This document shows, in pieces, positions 27,555-36,665 of a stretch of 64,000 nucleotides of DNA (position 1 is its first letter; each line of letters opens with the position of its first letter). The position numbers and the translations under genes are program-made. Source of the stretch: an uncultured Shimia sp. (GTDB lineage Bacteria > Pseudomonadota > Alphaproteobacteria > Rhodobacterales > Rhodobacteraceae); assembly GCA_937897325.1 (NCBI GenBank), contig CALCOY010000014.1, positions 124,001 to 188,000 on the forward strand. The letters are read 5' to 3'. The notes beneath the pieces were generated by a model, which was not told the origin of the DNA, did no database searches, and worked only from the letters and a program-made list of their open reading frames with translations.

Positions 27555-27701
27555 GAAACCTCCGGATGCGGGCGCCTTGCCAACATTATGGGCAACTCAG
27601 GTTGCGTCAATCACCGCCTTGCAATCATGCTTGCTGCAATGGAGAAAAGTTGATTTCATAGCCGCTGACCGGAAAACCCGGCGACCGATAGGGGAGTTAT
27701 C

Positions 27702-28787
27702 ATGAAGAACTTTATGTTCGGCACGACAGCCGTGCTGGCAATGATTGCTGGTACGGCCATGGCGGAAGAAGTGCGCGTCTATAACTGGTCTGACTATATT
27801 GACGAGGGTCTGCTGACCAAGTTCGAAGAAGAAACCGGCATTGATCTTATCTACGACGTGTTCGACAGCAACGAGGTTCTGGAAACCAAGATGCTGGCTG
27901 GCGGGTCGGGCTACGACGTCGTCGTGCCATCAGGGACCTTCCTACAGCGCCAGATCGCGGCGGGCGCGTTCCAGGAACTGGACAAGTCGCAACTGCCCAA
28001 TGCCGAAAATCTATGGGACGTCATCAAGGACCGCACTGCCGAATACGATCCCGGAAATGCTTATTCTATCAACTACATGTGGGGCACGACGGGCATTGGC
28101 GTGAATGTTGCCAAGGTGCAGGAAGTGCTGGGAGACGACGCGGCGATCGGCTCGCTCGACCTGATCTTTGACCCTGCGAACATGGAGAAGCTGGCCAGTT
28201 GCGGGGTGCATTTTCTCGACGCTCCGACCGAGATCATTCCGGCTGCCTTGCAATACATTGGCGAAGACCCCGACAGCCATGATCCCGACGTAATCGCAAG
28301 GACCGAACCCGTGCTGATGGCGGTGCGGCCTTACGTGCAGAAGTTCCATTCGTCGGAATACATCAACGCGCTGGCCAATGGGGATATCTGCGTGGCCGTC
28401 GGCTGGTCTGGTGACATTTTGCAAGCCCGCGATCGCGCGGCAGAGGCAGACAACGGGGTCGAGATCGCCTACAACGCGCCGACAGAAGGCGCGCTCATGT
28501 GGTTTGACCAGATGGCCATTCCAGCGGATGCACCCAACCCCGAAGCGGCGCACACGTTTTTGAACTTTATCATGGACGCGCAAAACATGGCTGCGGCGTC
28601 GAACTACGTCTACTACGCCAACGGCAATGCGGCATCGAAAGAGTTCCTTGCAGAAGACGTGATCGGCGATGTGGCGATCTATCCAGATGAGGCGACGCTT
28701 GCAAACCTTTACACGGTGACACCCTATCCGGCCCGCGTGCAGCGCACCGTCACACGCCTTTGGACAAAGATCAAATCGGGCACTTGA
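27702..28787 (+). CDS. Putrescine/spermidine-binding periplasmic protein (PotF-like)
   Basis: 361 residues with a signal peptide (AMIAGTAMA). Typical polyamine-binding features follow: VRVYNWSDYIDEGLL, the FDSNEVLETKMLAGGSGYDV segment and GVNFA-like MWGTTGIGVNVAKV, plus VGWSGDILQA. Tryptophan and aspartate residues in such blocks box the amine groups in PotF. Start after AGGGGAG. First gene of a second transporter operon on the + strand (binding protein, ATPase, two permeases). Confidence 0.92.
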   Translation: MKNFMFGTTAVLAMIAGTAMAEEVRVYNWSDYIDEGLLTKFEEETGIDLIYDVFDSNEVLETKMLAGGSGYDVVVPSGTFLQRQIAAGAFQELDKSQLPNAENLWDVIKDRTAEYDPGNAYSINYMWGTTGIGVNVAKVQEVLGDDAAIGSLDLIFDPANMEKLASCGVHFLDAPTEIIPAALQYIGEDPDSHDPDVIARTEPVLMAVRPYVQKFHSSEYINALANGDICVAVGWSGDILQARDRAAEADNGVEIAYNAPTEGALMWFDQMAIPADAPNPEAAHTFLNFIMDAQNMAAASNYVYYANGNAASKEFLAEDVIGDVAIYPDEATLANLYTVTPYPARVQRTVTRLWTKIKSGT

Positions 28788-28853
28788 TCGCCCTCTTTGG
28801 CGTGCCCGGCCTATGGGCGCGCCACCTGATGACCCCAGGAAAGATCCTGCCAT

Positions 28854-29981
28854 ATGGTCAATGACACATCGTTCGCGCCTTGGGATGACCCGCAGGAACG
28901 GCCGCTGATCCGCTTTCAGAACGTAACAAAACGCTTCGGCGATTTCGTGGCGATCGATGATCTTACGTTAGATATCTATCAGCGCGAATTCTTCGCCCTA
29001 CTAGGCCCTTCAGGCTGTGGCAAAACGACCATGATGCGGATGCTCGCCGGGTTCGAGGAACCGACCGATGGGATGATAGAACTCGCGGGGGAGGACATTG
29101 CCCACGTACCGCCAAACAAGCGGGCCGTGAATATGATGTTCCAATCTTACGCACTGTTCCCGCACCTCAGCGTCTGGGACAATGTCGCCTTCGGTCTGCG
29201 CCGGGAAAGCCGCGACAAAGACGCGATTGCCGAGCGCGTCGAGCAGATGCTGAAACTCACACGGCTTGAAAAGTTCGCAGGCCGAAAGCCGCACCAGATT
29301 TCCGGAGGGCAACGTCAACGCGTGGCGTTGGCCCGGTCCTTGGCCAAGGCGCCAAAACTCTTGCTGCTCGATGAACCTTTGGGGGCGCTTGATGCGAAGC
29401 TGCGGCAGGCCACACAATTTGAGCTGATGGACATTCAGGAGAAGACGGGCACGACCTTCGTCATTGTTACTCACGATCAGGAAGAGGCGATGACAGTCGC
29501 CAGCCGGGTCGCGGTTATGGATGAAGGGCGCGTAATGCAGGTTGCCACCCCGGAACAGATTTACGAGGCCCCTAACAGCACCTACGTGGCGGATTTCATT
29601 GGCGATGTGAACCTGATCGAAGGCAGGGCCAAACCCAATGGCGGTGGTGCCTATCATATTAACTGGGCCGAAGGTCAGGCACCGTTTGAAGCCAAAAGTG
29701 ATATGGTTCTGTCCGAAGGGCAAAGGTGCCATCTGGCCCTGCGCCCCGAGAAAGTCGGCATTCAACCCAATAAACCCGAGGAAGTGAATGCGGTGCAGGG
29801 TAAAGTACTCGACATCGCCTATCTGGGTAACCTCTCGACCTACCACGTGGAGCTCTCAACAGGACAAGTCATCAAAGCCCAGACCGCGAATACCAATCGC
29901 CTTTCGCGTCGCGACTTCATGTGGGACGATCCCGTATGGGTCAGTTGGAGCGCAAGCGCGGGGGTGCTCCTGTCGCAATGA
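28854..29981 (+). CDS. Putrescine-type ABC transporter ATPase (PotG-like)
   Basis: 375 residues with Walker A GPSGCGKTT, Q-loop FQSYALFPHLS, signature ISGGQRQRVALARSL, Walker B LLLLDEPLGALD and switch VTHDQEEAM. The C-terminal domain (HLALRPEKVGIQ) is the TOBE regulatory part. Its stop codon overlaps the ATG of the next permease (ATGA), so translation is coupled. Confidence 0.93.
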   Translation: MVNDTSFAPWDDPQERPLIRFQNVTKRFGDFVAIDDLTLDIYQREFFALLGPSGCGKTTMMRMLAGFEEPTDGMIELAGEDIAHVPPNKRAVNMMFQSYALFPHLSVWDNVAFGLRRESRDKDAIAERVEQMLKLTRLEKFAGRKPHQISGGQRQRVALARSLAKAPKLLLLDEPLGALDAKLRQATQFELMDIQEKTGTTFVIVTHDQEEAMTVASRVAVMDEGRVMQVATPEQIYEAPNSTYVADFIGDVNLIEGRAKPNGGGAYHINWAEGQAPFEAKSDMVLSEGQRCHLALRPEKVGIQPNKPEEVNAVQGKVLDIAYLGNLSTYHVELSTGQVIKAQTANTNRLSRRDFMWDDPVWVSWSASAGVLLSQ

Positions 29982-30853
29982 GGCGATTGACGCTCATAAC
30001 TGTGCCCTATCTTTGGCTTCTGGCACTGTTTCTCATCCCATTTGCGATCGTCTTCAAGATCTCGCTCTCGGATATCGCGCTGGCCATCCCCCCCTACACG
30101 CCAACGATGGAAGACGGGCTTTGGGCCCTTCTTTCGCAATTGGACTTCGAGAATTTCGTCTTCCTGACCGAGGACGATCTCTATTGGAAAGCGTATCTCA
30201 GCTCGCTCCAAATCGCACTGATTTCAACGGTGCTAACCCTGCTTGTGGGCTATCCGATGGCCTATGCGATGGCACGCGCACCAGAGGAGTGGCGCCCGAC
30301 GCTGATGATGCTTGTCATCCTACCATTCTGGACCTCATTCCTGATCCGCGTCTATGCGTGGGTCGGTATCTTGTCGAGCGAAGGGTTCCTAAATCAGTTC
30401 CTGCTGTGGCTTGGTATTGTCGATACACCACTTAAGATCCTTAACACCAACACGGCCGTCTATGTCGGGATTGTCTACACCTACCTGCCCTTCATGATAC
30501 TGCCGATCTACGCGGCTCTTGACCGGCTCGACGGATCATTGATCGAGGCAGCAGAGGACCTGGGGTGTTCGCGTCTTGAAGCCTTCTGGTTGGTCACGAT
30601 CCCGTTGTCAAAAAACGGCATCATCGCGGGGTGCTTTCTGGTCTTCATCCCTGCCCTGGGCGAATTCGTGATCCCTTCTCTTCTGGGCGGATCCGGTACA
30701 TTGATGATCGGCAAGGTGCTGTTTGAAGAGTTCTTTGCCAACCGAGACTGGCCGGTGGCCTCTGCCGTGGCAGTCATCCTGCTCTTGATACTCATCGTTC
30801 CGATCGTCTTGTTCCAACGCAATGAACAACGCCAGGCGAAGGCAGAGAAATGA
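29978..30853 (+). CDS. ABC transporter permease, PotH type
   Basis: 291 residues, six membrane helices, EAA loop LIEAAEDLGCSRLEAFWLVT. Near the middle LPFWTSFLIRVYAWVGIL is the conserved PotB/PotH block. Start chosen at the ATGA overlap with the ATPase gene. Normal length, in contrast to the 510-residue counterpart in the other operon. Confidence 0.92.
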   Translation: MRRLTLITVPYLWLLALFLIPFAIVFKISLSDIALAIPPYTPTMEDGLWALLSQLDFENFVFLTEDDLYWKAYLSSLQIALISTVLTLLVGYPMAYAMARAPEEWRPTLMMLVILPFWTSFLIRVYAWVGILSSEGFLNQFLLWLGIVDTPLKILNTNTAVYVGIVYTYLPFMILPIYAALDRLDGSLIEAAEDLGCSRLEAFWLVTIPLSKNGIIAGCFLVFIPALGEFVIPSLLGGSGTLMIGKVLFEEFFANRDWPVASAVAVILLLILIVPIVLFQRNEQRQAKAEK

Positions 30854-31668
30854 TTCGCCTCAGCCCATTCAATGTCGTCTCGCTCACACTTGGTTTTGCG
30901 TTTCTCTACATCCCGATGGTGATCCTGGTGATCTATAGTTTCAATGCTTCGAAACTCGTCACGGTCTGGGCGGGATTTTCGACGCAATGGTACGGAGAGC
31001 TTTTGCGCAACGAGGCGTTCCTGGACGCCGCATGGGTCACGTTGCGCGTCGCTATCGTCTCGTCAACCATCGCGACGGTTTTGGGCACCATGGCCGCTTA
31101 CACGCTGGTGCGCGGCGGCAAGTTCTTTGGCCGCACGCTTTTTTCCGGCATGGTTTATGCGCCACTCGTCATGCCGGAGGTCATCACTGGCCTGTCGCTT
31201 CTTCTGCTGTTCATCGGCATCGGGCTGGATCGAGGCATCCTGACAATCGTTTTGGCGCACACGACCTTTTCGATGTGTTTCGTGTCGGTCGTCGTATCGT
31301 CCCGTTTGGTAACCTTTGATCGATCGCTTGAAGAAGCCGCCCTTGATCTTGGCGCGTCCCCTTTTGAGGCATTCCGTTTTGTGACATTGCCCATCATCGC
31401 GCCCGCGGTCATTTCAGGTTGGCTCTTGGCGTTCACGCTTAGTCTGGATGATCTGGTGATCGCTTCCTTCACCTCCGGACCTTCGGCCACAACGTTGCCT
31501 ATGAAGATTTGGTCATCCGTCCGTCTCGGCGTCAGCCCCGAAATCAACGCGCTTAGTACGATCCTGATCGGACTGGTGACCATCGGCGTTATCTCTGCAT
31601 CGCTGGCAACCAAACGGGCAACGCTGCGGCAAAAGCTGGATGCGCAGGTGGCCGCCCGCCCGACATGA
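30850..31668 (+). CDS. ABC transporter permease, PotI type
   Basis: 272 residues, six membrane helices, EAA loop LEEAALDLGASPFEAFRFVT. Overlaps the preceding permease by ATGA. Its own stop codon overlaps a further ATG at 31665, the start of the decayed oxidoreductase, so the operon once had a fifth coupled gene. Confidence 0.92.
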   Translation: MIRLSPFNVVSLTLGFAFLYIPMVILVIYSFNASKLVTVWAGFSTQWYGELLRNEAFLDAAWVTLRVAIVSSTIATVLGTMAAYTLVRGGKFFGRTLFSGMVYAPLVMPEVITGLSLLLLFIGIGLDRGILTIVLAHTTFSMCFVSVVVSSRLVTFDRSLEEAALDLGASPFEAFRFVTLPIIAPAVISGWLLAFTLSLDDLVIASFTSGPSATTLPMKIWSSVRLGVSPEINALSTILIGLVTIGVISASLATKRATLRQKLDAQVAARPT

Positions 31669-32399
31669 CGCAGATCTTTCCAACCTTTACCAGCGGGCCC
31701 GGCCCATAAGAGGGCTTTTGGTGGGACGAAGCGGCGCCAACACCGCACTTTCCCGCACTGACCGAAGATCCGTGTTGCGATATCGCCATAAGTGGCGACA
31801 GATTCTCCGGTTTGCCGGCGTCACTACATCCGGCCGAAGCCGGGGCCAACGTCGTGGTACTTGAGGCCGAACGGCTGGCTGGGGTGCATCTGCCCGCCCA
31901 ATCGACTGTAGTGGTCACGCGGTCCATCACGGGGGATCAAAAGGCCAACCAAAGCTGGGCAGAGATGCAAATGGCGTACGATACGCGGTCGCTGCTGCAC
32001 TATTTTAGTCTGATGCTCGATGATAGATTCCTGTTTGGCATACGCGGCAGCTTAGGCAGGTCCCCCCCAACCAAAAAGGCCGCGCGAGCGGCGGTAAAGC
32101 ACGATTTTGAAGCGCTTTTTCCGGCCTGGCGTCAGGTGCAGATTGAGTTCAGTTGGTATAGTATGACGAGCATTTCACTCGCTTTGATGCCTTTTGTCAG
32201 TCAGTTCCCAGGACATCGTAACCTTTATGCTGGCCTCTTCTTTCATGGCAACGGCGTTGCGATGGGAACCTACGCGGGCGCGCTGTGAGCAGACCCGCTC
32301 TCTGGACGCCCGGAGCAGATTTCTCCAGAGGCCATCAAGCAATCGCTCATGCTTTTTCCCTTTCGCACATGGCGTCGAATGTCGATGCGTCCGGTCTAA
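31665..32399 (+). pseudogene. Decayed FAD-dependent (PuuB/DAO-like) oxidoreductase
   Basis: One reading frame runs from the ATG overlapping the PotI stop (ATGA) to a TAA at 32397, but it contains stops at 31707-31709 and 32286-32288. It is about 245 codons long against about 430 for the family, so a large middle part is deleted. The surviving pieces are clear: FWWDEAAPTPHFPALTED, the dinucleotide-binding start CDIAISGDRFSGLPASLHPA (the G-x-G-x-x-G is damaged), AGANVVVLEAE, then DDRFLFGIRGSL, IEFSWYSMTSISLALMP and FFHGNGVAMGTYAG from the C-terminal half. These match gamma-glutamylputrescine oxidase-type enzymes. It must be non-functional. Confidence 0.85.
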
Positions 32400-32431
32400 A
32401 CAGGACTGAAACTGCGCGCTTCGATCTGATC

Positions 32432-33097
32432 TCAGAGCGGTTCGCGAATGCCTTGAATATCTTCGGATTTCAGCAAGATACCACCGTCGAGAACGACGTA
32501 GACCTCACCATCTTTCAAGCGTGCTTCGGTGACGCGGTTGTAGGTCTGCGCAGATTCGGTCGACAAAACGTTGCCGTTGCCGCGATATTCGAACTCGAGC
32601 TTGTAGGTTCCATTTTCAAATGGCGTCCCGGAAGCGTCCACACCTGCCCAGGCGATCTGATCGGTGGTTGGAGACATTACCTGTCTTTGAAGCTCTCGCC
32701 CTTGGGCATCTTTAACCAGCAAGACCATTTCGTCTGCTGCAACTGGAGGCTTAGCCGCGATCGTCACGGGGAAACCTTCAAAGTTGACAGGAGAGTTACT
32801 GAGCGCTTCCATCCCGATCCATCCAGACAGACCAGCGATCTGGCTTCCCCCCATTGAGGCAATCAGCTTTTCCAGAATTGAGTTGGTCGCGACCTGCTGC
32901 TCAACCATGGAAAACTGGGCAAGCTGCGCTGCGTATTCGGTGGAGTCAATCGGTTCGAGAGGATCCTGATATTCTGCCTGCGCTGTGAGCATCTGCAAAA
33001 ACACCTCAAAGTCCGACGTGAGAATTGATGTGCTGTCACTGGATGGCAAAAGGGTTTCTGAAGTGCTGGTTTGCGGAGAGGTGGGAAGAATTTCCAT
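32432..33097 (-). CDS. flgD: Flagellar hook assembly (hook-capping) protein
   Basis: 221 residues. The N-terminal FlgD motif is FEVFLQMLTAQAEYQDPLEP followed by STEYAAQLAQFSMVEQQ. The C-terminal half has the FlgD Ig/Tudor-like fold pattern (WAGVDASGTPFENGTYKLEF). It caps the growing hook while FlgE subunits polymerise. Start at ATG 33097; the open frame begins two codons earlier at a TTG. It follows fliK by two bases. The hook gene flgE is not in this window. Confidence 0.9.
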   Translation of the reverse strand: MEILPTSPQTSTSETLLPSSDSTSILTSDFEVFLQMLTAQAEYQDPLEPIDSTEYAAQLAQFSMVEQQVATNSILEKLIASMGGSQIAGLSGWIGMEALSNSPVNFEGFPVTIAAKPPVAADEMVLLVKDAQGRELQRQVMSPTTDQIAWAGVDASGTPFENGTYKLEFEYRGNGNVLSTESAQTYNRVTEARLKDGEVYVVLDGGILLKSEDIQGIREPL

Positions 33098-33099
33098 GG

Positions 33100-34416
33100 T
33101 CAAAGCCTTATATCGACGCCGGTCACGGCCACGCTCTGCAGAGTGTCACTCGGGGCGCGAACGATCTCGCGGTCACCCATCGCTAAGATGAGATCGTTTT
33201 CCGCGCTCTGCTCTTTCGGATCGTCTGTGTTTGCACCTTGGCTGTCGCCGCCACTGAAGGTGAATGAAATGTCCTCGTACCCCAGCTCGGCGAATTCACG
33301 CCCCAGACCGTCAATATTGCGCCGCATGAGGTCCAGTGTCTCCGGACGTTCGGCAGCGATGCTGACGACAACACCAAGCTCAGCCGCCACGATGCTCATT
33401 CGGATGGACCCAAGCTCTTTCGGGTTGAGCGCAATTTCGATTTGTCCATCTCCGCGACGGTGCAAGATCTCTGCGATGTTTCGCGCAACGTCGGCAGGCA
33501 ACTCCATGCGCGCAATCAGCCCACGACTGTCTTGCGGAAGGGCCGAAGACTGCCTGTTCGTATCCCAAATGATGTCTGGTTCTGACGTCTTGCCAATGTC
33601 GCCGGGATCTATTGGCATTTCGAAAGACATTTGGGCGACCTTCATTAAACCGGGATCAGGTGTTTTGGGAATGCCAGGTTCATCCCCATTCGATGTTTTT
33701 ATCGACAAGTCAGCCCGGTCAGATCTGTTTTGCACCTGCTCGGAAAGCTTTTTTGTTTGTGCTTCAAAATCAAGCGCTTCCATCGAAGCAGTTTCGACGG
33801 GCCCAGCATTCTTAGCGATTTCAGATGTCACATCTTGCATGCTGGCAACTTCTACCGGCTGGGACGAAGAGGTACCCACGACACGGATGTATTGCGGTTG
33901 TACTTTGTCGGCGCCTGCCGCGGGCTGCTCACGTCCAACAAGCGAAACCGGCTGACCAGACGACATAACATTTGACCAAAAGAGACTATCTACATCCGGC
34001 ACTTCATTGGTAGATCCAGCGGCCGACAGCAGCCGTCCGTCCTCTGCCGATGATTTTGCGGTCGGCTCAACATCACTGTCAAAGACAAAATGGGCTACCT
34101 CTTCTGTCAAAAGCGCGACACTCTCTGGCTGGCGGACGCCCGTGGTTTCCGGTTCCGCCTCAATGCCGTTAAAGACAAAGCTGTCGGCATCCACCAACAT
34201 CAATTCGTCCAATGCTCCATCAATCGACGCGACCGTTTCTGCCGGCAATTCTAGCTCTGCATTGAAATGTGTTTCAGTCGAGGTTTCATCATCTTCGATA
34301 AAATCGGCAAAGCGCTCGGCGAAGCGATGTGCCTCACCGTTTTCATCTAAAGCAGTATCAACCTGCACTTTTCCGGCCGCTTCTTTTGAAGACGAGCCGA
34401 ACAAGGAAACAAGCAT
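33100..34416 (-). CDS. fliK: Flagellar hook-length control protein
   Basis: 438 residues. Most of it is a long low-complexity region, as usual for FliK. The C-terminal hook-length domain is recognisable: GQIEIALNPKELGSIRMSIV, then VVSIAAERPETLDLMRRN and LGREFAELGYEDISFTF. FliK measures hook length and switches export specificity through FlhB. Upstream of flgD on the minus strand and divergent from flgJ. Identity of the N-terminal part rests only on context. Confidence 0.82.
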   Translation of the reverse strand: MLVSLFGSSSKEAAGKVQVDTALDENGEAHRFAERFADFIEDDETSTETHFNAELELPAETVASIDGALDELMLVDADSFVFNGIEAEPETTGVRQPESVALLTEEVAHFVFDSDVEPTAKSSAEDGRLLSAAGSTNEVPDVDSLFWSNVMSSGQPVSLVGREQPAAGADKVQPQYIRVVGTSSSQPVEVASMQDVTSEIAKNAGPVETASMEALDFEAQTKKLSEQVQNRSDRADLSIKTSNGDEPGIPKTPDPGLMKVAQMSFEMPIDPGDIGKTSEPDIIWDTNRQSSALPQDSRGLIARMELPADVARNIAEILHRRGDGQIEIALNPKELGSIRMSIVAAELGVVVSIAAERPETLDLMRRNIDGLGREFAELGYEDISFTFSGGDSQGANTDDPKEQSAENDLILAMGDREIVRAPSDTLQSVAVTGVDIRL

Positions 34417-34463
34417 GCGGACCTCCGGGAATTCTTCCGTGAGCCACTTATCTGCGCTGATAG

Positions 34464-34478
34464 TTACCGGTTCTTTAC
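34464..34478. promoter_or_regulatory. Weak CtrA-like half-site pair between fliK and flgJ
   Basis: TTAC at 34464-34467 and TTAC at 34475-34478, seven bases apart, against TTAA-N7-TTAA for CtrA. Two mismatches, so weak on its own; supported by similar pairs in two other divergent flagellar gaps of this locus. Confidence 0.35.
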
Positions 34479-34528
34479 TGCTGGTCGGACATCCTTGGGA
34501 AAATCATTCCAATTGAAAGGACTTTGGC

Positions 34529-34810
34529 ATGACACTTCCGATAGGCAGCGCTTTGCCCGACACATCACGGCTGCCAGACCGCGACGCGAAACTCTTTGAC
34601 GCAGCCAAAAAACTCGAAGCGAGTTTTCTTGCAGAAATGCTGAAAGCGAGCGGACTTGGCGAAACCAGCAAGAATTTTGGCGGCGGAGCCGGGGAAGAAC
34701 AGTTTGGGTCACTCCTTTTAGACGCCCAAGCAAGACAAATCGTCGAGGCAAGCGGCATTGGTCTCGCGGAAACGCTTTATGAATCTTTGAAGGAGACACG
34801 GGATGACTGA
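34529..34810 (+). CDS. flgJ: Rod-binding protein, FlgJ N-terminal domain only
   Basis: 93 residues: only the rod-binding domain (KKLEASFLAEMLKASGL, EEQFGSLLLDAQARQIVEA), without the muramidase domain of enterobacterial FlgJ. It helps rod assembly in the periplasm. AAAGGA precedes the ATG. It overlaps flgN by 8 bases. A separate transglycosylase in the same locus (48270-49016) may supply the missing wall-cutting activity. Confidence 0.85.
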   Translation: MTLPIGSALPDTSRLPDRDAKLFDAAKKLEASFLAEMLKASGLGETSKNFGGGAGEEQFGSLLLDAQARQIVEASGIGLAETLYESLKETRDD

Positions 34811-35162
34811 TAATACGATAGAGGCCCAGATCGACGCGCTAGATGATCTTTTGGACGACGAACGCTCTGCCTTGTTGGAGGGAGATATCGATCGGATCTC
34901 TCGTCTGCACGGTCGAAAAGCGGAATTGATTGACCAGCTTAGCAAGCTCGACCGGGAAGACAGTGAACACCTGCATGCGCTTGGCCAGAAAGTTGGCCGT
35001 AATCAGGAGCTGTTGAATTCAGCTGCAGATGGCATCCGCAGTGTGGCGCGCAGGCTTGCCGAGATCCGCGAAACTCGATCCAAATTGGACACCTATGGCT
35101 CTGATGGGCGCAAGAAAAGCTATGATATGCAGCCGAAACGATCCCTTGAGAAAAGAGCCTGA
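34803..35162 (+). CDS. flgN: FlgN-like flagellar export chaperone
   Basis: 119 residues, entirely helical and charged (LDDLLDDERSALLEGDIDRI, RKAELIDQLSKLD), matching the FlgN family that keeps hook-associated proteins FlgK and FlgL export-ready. The C-terminal end is basic (KRSLEKRA). Overlaps flgJ and lies upstream of the flagellin gene. Divergent family, so assigned partly from context. Confidence 0.7.
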   Translation: MTDNTIEAQIDALDDLLDDERSALLEGDIDRISRLHGRKAELIDQLSKLDREDSEHLHALGQKVGRNQELLNSAADGIRSVARRLAEIRETRSKLDTYGSDGRKKSYDMQPKRSLEKRA

Positions 35163-35366
35163 ACAGGTTGTCTAAAATACGCTGGAAACCGGATTTCGAT
35201 CTTAGGCTTCCATTAGCTTTTCCAGCCCAAGTGTTCCCCTGCACCTGATCAGCAGGTGGCGCATCACCCAAACGGGTAAGTGCATTTGTCAGAACGACAG
35301 CTGGTCTGTCCCATTGGGGGGTAGGCGCAAACTGGCGCAAAGCGTCAAGACATAAAGGAAATGCAC
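35163..35366 (+). promoter_or_regulatory. Structured flagellin leader/promoter region
   Basis: 204 bases between flgN and flaA. Visible: an inverted repeat GCTGGAAA (35181-35188)/TTTCCAGC (35219-35226), a small hairpin CACCTG-ATCAG-CAGGTG (35242-35258), and a tandem GGCGCAAA (35324-35331 and 35334-35341) with ten-base spacing just before the ribosome site. I could not find a convincing sigma-54 or sigma-28 promoter. The tandem motif may be bound by a regulator such as FlbT on the mRNA; this is a guess. Confidence 0.4.
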
Positions 35367-36212
35367 ATGTCGAGTATCCTTACAAACAATGGCGCAATGG
35401 TTGCGCTTCAAACCCTTAAATCGATCAACGGCAACCTGAACGATGTCCAGAACCAGATTTCGACGGGCAAAGAAATCGCAACGGCGAAAGACAATTCTGC
35501 GATTTGGGCGATTTCCAAGGTTATGGAGTCTGACGTTAGCGGCTTCAACGCGATCTCCGACTCACTGGCTGTTGGTGAATCCACTACCGCGGTGGCCTCT
35601 GCTGGTGCTGAGCAGATTGTTGATGTCTTGAAAGAGATGAAAGAGCTGGCGGTCGCAGCGACCAGCGAAACGGCAGACTTCACCAAAATCGAAGCTGATA
35701 TGCTTGAAAAGCAAGAGCAGATTGTCTCGATCATCAGCGCTTCGCAGTTTAACGGTGTCAACCTCCTCGCAACTGATGCAGATGGGGCAGGCGGCACCCA
35801 GTTAACCGTTCTGTCGTCTCTGGACCGTGCAGGTGCAGGCAGCACTCCGGCGATCTCAACAATTGATGTCGCTTCCGTGGACTTCGAAGCGAACTTGGAT
35901 GTGGCCGGTCGGACCAATATCGCGGATGCCGCCACTGCCCAGACTGCCCTTGATGAGATTGATGGCTTCCTGCAAACGGCGATCGAAGGTGCTGCTCAGT
36001 TGGGTGCAGAAGCGAAACGAATTTCGGATCAAAACGAATTCGTAGGAAAGCTTACAGATGCTATGAAGACTGGCATCGGGGCACTCGTCGACGCTGATAT
36101 GGAAGAAGCGTCCGCTCGCCTTCAAGCTCTGCAAACACAACAACAGCTGGGTGTGCAGGCCCTTTCGATCGCCAACCAGGCACCACAGTCGATCCTGTCG
36201 CTCTTCCGTTAG
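35367..36212 (+). CDS. flaA: Flagellin
   Basis: 281 residues, short flagellin made of the two conserved ends with a small variable middle. N-terminus SSILTNNGAMVALQTLKSIN and DVQNQISTGKEIATAKDNSA; C-terminus ALVDADMEEASARLQALQTQ followed by QQLGVQALSIANQAPQSILS. These form the filament core; the exposed D2/D3 part is nearly absent. ATG at 35367 preferred over 35361 because AAAGGA fits better. A hairpin (36223-36244) separates it from flaF. Confidence 0.97.
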   Translation: MSSILTNNGAMVALQTLKSINGNLNDVQNQISTGKEIATAKDNSAIWAISKVMESDVSGFNAISDSLAVGESTTAVASAGAEQIVDVLKEMKELAVAATSETADFTKIEADMLEKQEQIVSIISASQFNGVNLLATDADGAGGTQLTVLSSLDRAGAGSTPAISTIDVASVDFEANLDVAGRTNIADAATAQTALDEIDGFLQTAIEGAAQLGAEAKRISDQNEFVGKLTDAMKTGIGALVDADMEEASARLQALQTQQQLGVQALSIANQAPQSILSLFR

Positions 36213-36284
36213 TAAAAATAGTCGGGGCGCAATCCAGCGCCTCGACACCACTTAGATCCAGAAAACAAACATGAAGGTGCAGGC

Positions 36285-36665
36285 GTGAACGCTTTGATGA
36301 TGGCTCAGCGCAACTATGCTGCGGGCAGTGCGACCCTACAAACCAGCCGCCGCGCCGAATATGATGTGATTGCCGGAGTGACGTATCGTTTGCGTGAAAA
36401 GGCACAGTCCCAAAAGAACGATTATCCGGCCTTTGTTCAGGCACTTTATGACAACAGGAAACTCTGGAACGCTCTAGTGGTCGATATCGCCGATCCAAAG
36501 AATGAACTTCCGGACGAACTACGCGCTCGGATACTCTATCTCGCTGAATTTACGAACAAGTATTCAGGTGATCTTCTCAGGAAAAAGAAGAAATCCGTCC
36601 TACCTCTTCTCGAAATCAATATGGCCATTCTACGTGGTCTAAAAACAGAAGGACCGTCCAAATGA
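36285..36665 (+). CDS. flaF: Flagellar biosynthesis regulator FlaF
   Basis: 126 residues starting at GTG (MNALMMAQRNYAAGSATLQT). Contains the family's RRAEYDVIAGVTYRL and FVQALYDNRKLWNALVVDIA. FlaF binds flagellin and is needed for its secretion in alphaproteobacteria, working against FlbT. It overlaps flbT by 4 bases (ATGA), as expected for the pair. Confidence 0.9.
   Translation: MNALMMAQRNYAAGSATLQTSRRAEYDVIAGVTYRLREKAQSQKNDYPAFVQALYDNRKLWNALVVDIADPKNELPDELRARILYLAEFTNKYSGDLLRKKKKSVLPLLEINMAILRGLKTEGPSK

Noticed and set aside
27575-27640. Possible LysR-type or dyad operators between the aminotransferase and PotF-like genes
   Set aside because: Short dyads (TTGCA-N11-TGCAA, TTGCC-N-GGGCAA) are visible but too short to separate from chance, and no LysR gene is nearby.
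28011-28853. 280-codon minus-strand frame
   Set aside because: Antisense to the putrescine-binding protein gene, which has clear family motifs and a signal peptide.
29010-29846. 278-codon minus-strand frame
   Set aside because: Antisense to the PotG-like ATPase gene with complete Walker motifs.
35280-35360. Sigma-54-type promoter before the flagellin gene
   Set aside because: TGG-like and TTG-like pieces are present but the GG to GC spacing is wrong, so no call was made.
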